A DNA stretch of 35,910 nt from an uncultured Bacteroidia bacterium (GTDB lineage Bacteria; Bacteroidota; Bacteroidia; Bacteroidales; UBA932): assembly GCA_902782225.1 (NCBI GenBank), contig CACZMF010000023.1:1-35910 (forward strand), written 5' to 3'. Below the pieces are notes generated by a model, which saw only the letters and a program-made list of their open reading frames with translations, was not told the origin of the DNA and did not search any database. Below are positions 34,353 to 35,910 of the stretch, piece by piece. Numbering within the stretch: the first letter of the stretch is position 1; each line of letters begins with the position of its first letter. The position numbers and the translations under genes are program-made.

Positions 34353-35250
34353 TGTGGAGGGCAATGTCTATATCCCCGTACAGTATTCCGCCAACGCCGG
34401 CGGCAACGGCGGCCTGTTCTGCATCCGCCCGGATATGACTCAGAAGTGGTATGTGACTACCGGTGAGAATTCAACCTACCGCACACACATTCCTGCCATA
34501 TTCGGAAGTTATGTTAGTGTTATTACGCGGAATGTCAACAGCGGTCTGTTCGACTCGAACATGGTTATCCTGAACCGCAGTGACGGCAGTCTCTACCAGA
34601 CACTTGGCTGCGACAAGGGCTCATACGGCGGCATGGCCGTGAGCGCCGACGGTAAACTTGTATTCGGTTCCGCCCGCGGCGGCGCCTCCTCAGGTACTGC
34701 GGCCGGCACCGAGACCAGCGGCGGCTACAAGGTGGGTATCCTTGGCGGAGACGGTAAATGGAGTACCTCTGCAAACAGCGACTCCGGCAGAAGCACCAAC
34801 TTCCTGGGCATGACCCATACCGACGGCAATGGCTACCTGACCAAGGGCTTCCAGCCTGCGATTTCCACCGTGGATGGCAGCGTCTATGTCTGCGCCACGA
34901 CCGACAATGACAATATGATCATCGCCCGCTATCGCATGGATAACTATATCTACGGCTCTGCGCCGACGCCCATCTGGAAGGTGGAAGTGGAAGCTGCGGC
35001 CAACAACTTCGGCCTTGGCTGTGTGCTTGATGACAACGGCAACGCCTATGTACGTGCCGCCGACAAGATCTTCAAGCTCAACGCCTCCGACGGCTCGCTG
35101 GCATGGTCACGCGATACCGGGACAGGCAACTGCGGCGTCCCCGCCATCGACAACCTTGCGGCGCATGCTCAAGCTCTCGCCTCAGGACGGTTCGCTTGTA
35201 TCCCAGTTCCTTTTCGAAAACGCCCAGCCAAGGACAAGCCCTACGATTGA
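34321..35250 (+). pseudogene. Propeller fragment 1 of broken copy B
   Basis: From about 34333 this frame reads NSPSIDVEGNVYIPVQY and continues collinear with the copy A propeller (CDKGSYGGMAVSADGK, SANSDSGRSTNFLGMTHTDG, APTPIWKVEVE, GVPAIDNL). At about 35157 the frame is lost again and reads the unrelated AAHAQALASGR... to a stop at 35248-35250. Relative to copy A about 29 bases are missing at that point. The first few residues and the last 30 or so are out-of-frame translation. It has no signal peptide and is not an independent gene. Confidence 0.75.
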
Positions 35251-35464
35251 CTATAACGGCAATATATACGTAACTTGTACTTCCATCGATGACGAAGGCG
35301 CCGTCCTCTACAAAATAACCTGTCCGAGGACCACGGGCCCCGGAGCCAACTGGTCGCAGCTCGGAGGCAACCCGATGAAGAACTGCATGGTTCCCGGCGC
35401 TACAGAGCAGTACAATAGCACAGGATCTTCGCACGAAGGATATACCCCCGTAACCATCTACTGA
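35165..35464 (+). pseudogene. Propeller fragment 2 (C-terminus) of broken copy B
   Basis: The frame from about 35160 reads RRMLKLSPQDGSLVSQF, then PRTSPTIDYNGNIYVTC and the family ending NWSQLGGNPMKNC, matching copy A (KLLKLSSADGKLISS, PRTSPTIGPDGTIYVTG, NWSQLGGNPQKTC). An ORF is nominally open from 35015, but the part before about 35160 is a shadow of fragment 1. The tail extends some 20 residues beyond that of copy A (ending GYTPVTIY). Its stop overlaps the next gene's ATG by one base, so the operon arrangement predates the breakage. Confidence 0.72.
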
Positions 35465-35910
35465 TGAGAAAAGCTTTACTTGTTCTGGCCGGCATCCTGG
35501 CCCTGGCTGCTTGTGGCAGGCAGTTGCCTCCCTTCCCGGAGGTCGGCGAGCCATACGCCATCACGCAGGGCCCGGAGGACCATCTGCTCGCCAACTATTT
35601 CGGCATCAACGCCTGGAGTCCGGACGGCCGCTACGTATGCGTGCTGGGGACGGATTTTACCGGCAGGCTTGCGGAACAGACTGATACGGCAACCGTTGCC
35701 CTGGTCGACCTGGCCGACAGCTGCCGCTATATCCCGATCAGCCATACAGTTTGTTGGAACTTCCAGGAGGCGGCGATGTTCCACTGGATCCCATGGGAAG
35801 AGGGCCTTTGCGCCTTCAACGACTGCCGCGACGGCCGTTTCGTGACGGTTCTCCTCAACTGGAAGACAGGCGGCGAGCGCATCGTCTCCCGTCCGGTGAG
35901 CGCCATCGAC
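35464..35910 (+). CDS. Propeller-type lipoprotein, 5' part only
   Basis: The ATG overlaps the preceding TGA by one base. The visible 149 residues begin MRKALLVLAGILALAAC (Cys17) and continue as a mature protein with NAWSPDGRYVCVLGTD and TVALVDLADSCRYIPIS. These look like a WD40-like/PD40 propeller blade of the oligogalacturonate-lyase-like kind. The frame is open to the window edge, so the protein is partial. It may be a further binding or cleaving component of the PUL. The specific family is uncertain. Confidence 0.7.
   Translation, partial: MRKALLVLAGILALAACGRQLPPFPEVGEPYAITQGPEDHLLANYFGINAWSPDGRYVCVLGTDFTGRLAEQTDTATVALVDLADSCRYIPISHTVCWNFQEAAMFHWIPWEEGLCAFNDCRDGRFVTVLLNWKTGGERIVSRPVSAID

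Overview
The window looks like a chromosomal segment of a GC-rich gut- or rumen-type Bacteroidales bacterium (Bacteroidota). The reasons are SusC/SusD, a hybrid two-component system with a periplasmic propeller, DUF4249 and fimbrillin-like lipoproteins, start sites with no Shine-Dalgarno sequence, and several TAnnTTTG-type -7 boxes. Genus cannot be read from the sequence alone.

Layout. 66-4366 (+): a phosphoglycerate dehydrogenase (serA) with a one-base stop/start overlap to a TonB-dependent receptor, followed by its DUF4249 lipoprotein. 4363-7225 (-): a leftward unit of a membrane-anchored AraC-type regulator, a BACON-like lipoprotein and a continuation ORF that appears split off by a frameshift at a duplicated tetranucleotide. 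7389-10260 (+): a small polytopic membrane protein and a long coiled-coil lipoprotein with a Gln/Gly repeat. 10270-12003 (-): recJ, with a hairpin shared with its convergent neighbour. 12172-15233 (+): two tiny ORFs and a large fimbrillin-like/beta-helix lipoprotein, closed by a good intrinsic terminator. 15332-16391 (+): a visibly more A+T-rich two-gene cassette (HTH protein plus nucleotidyltransferase-like protein, 20-base overlap) with a perfect 10-bp inverted repeat just behind its promoter box. It resembles a toxin-antitoxin or abortive-infection module.

16500 to the window end (+) is a polysaccharide-utilisation-type locus. It runs: secreted phosphodiesterase/LamG lipoprotein, HTCS regulator (apparently with a CTG start), endonuclease/exonuclease/phosphatase (EEP)-GH27 alpha-galactosidase fusion, SusC, SusD, EEP-PKD-propeller lipoprotein, a tiny ORF, a second EEP-PKD-propeller lipoprotein carrying a fimbrillin-like domain (broken by two small deletions), and a partial propeller lipoprotein. 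The unusual point is the density of phosphoester-cleaving domains (four) with one alpha-galactosidase. This suggests a substrate carrying both phosphate or phosphodiester groups and alpha-galactose.

The most novel-looking items are: (1) three 47-50-residue ORFs sharing a YxxP...L[FC]A.S pattern, lying just upstream of the only two fimbrillin-domain lipoproteins in the window; (2) the phosphodiesterase-rich PUL; (3) the HTH/NTase cassette with its operator-like repeat; (4) two apparent gene breakages, one at a TCAG duplication and one caused by two microdeletions in a tandem paralogue.
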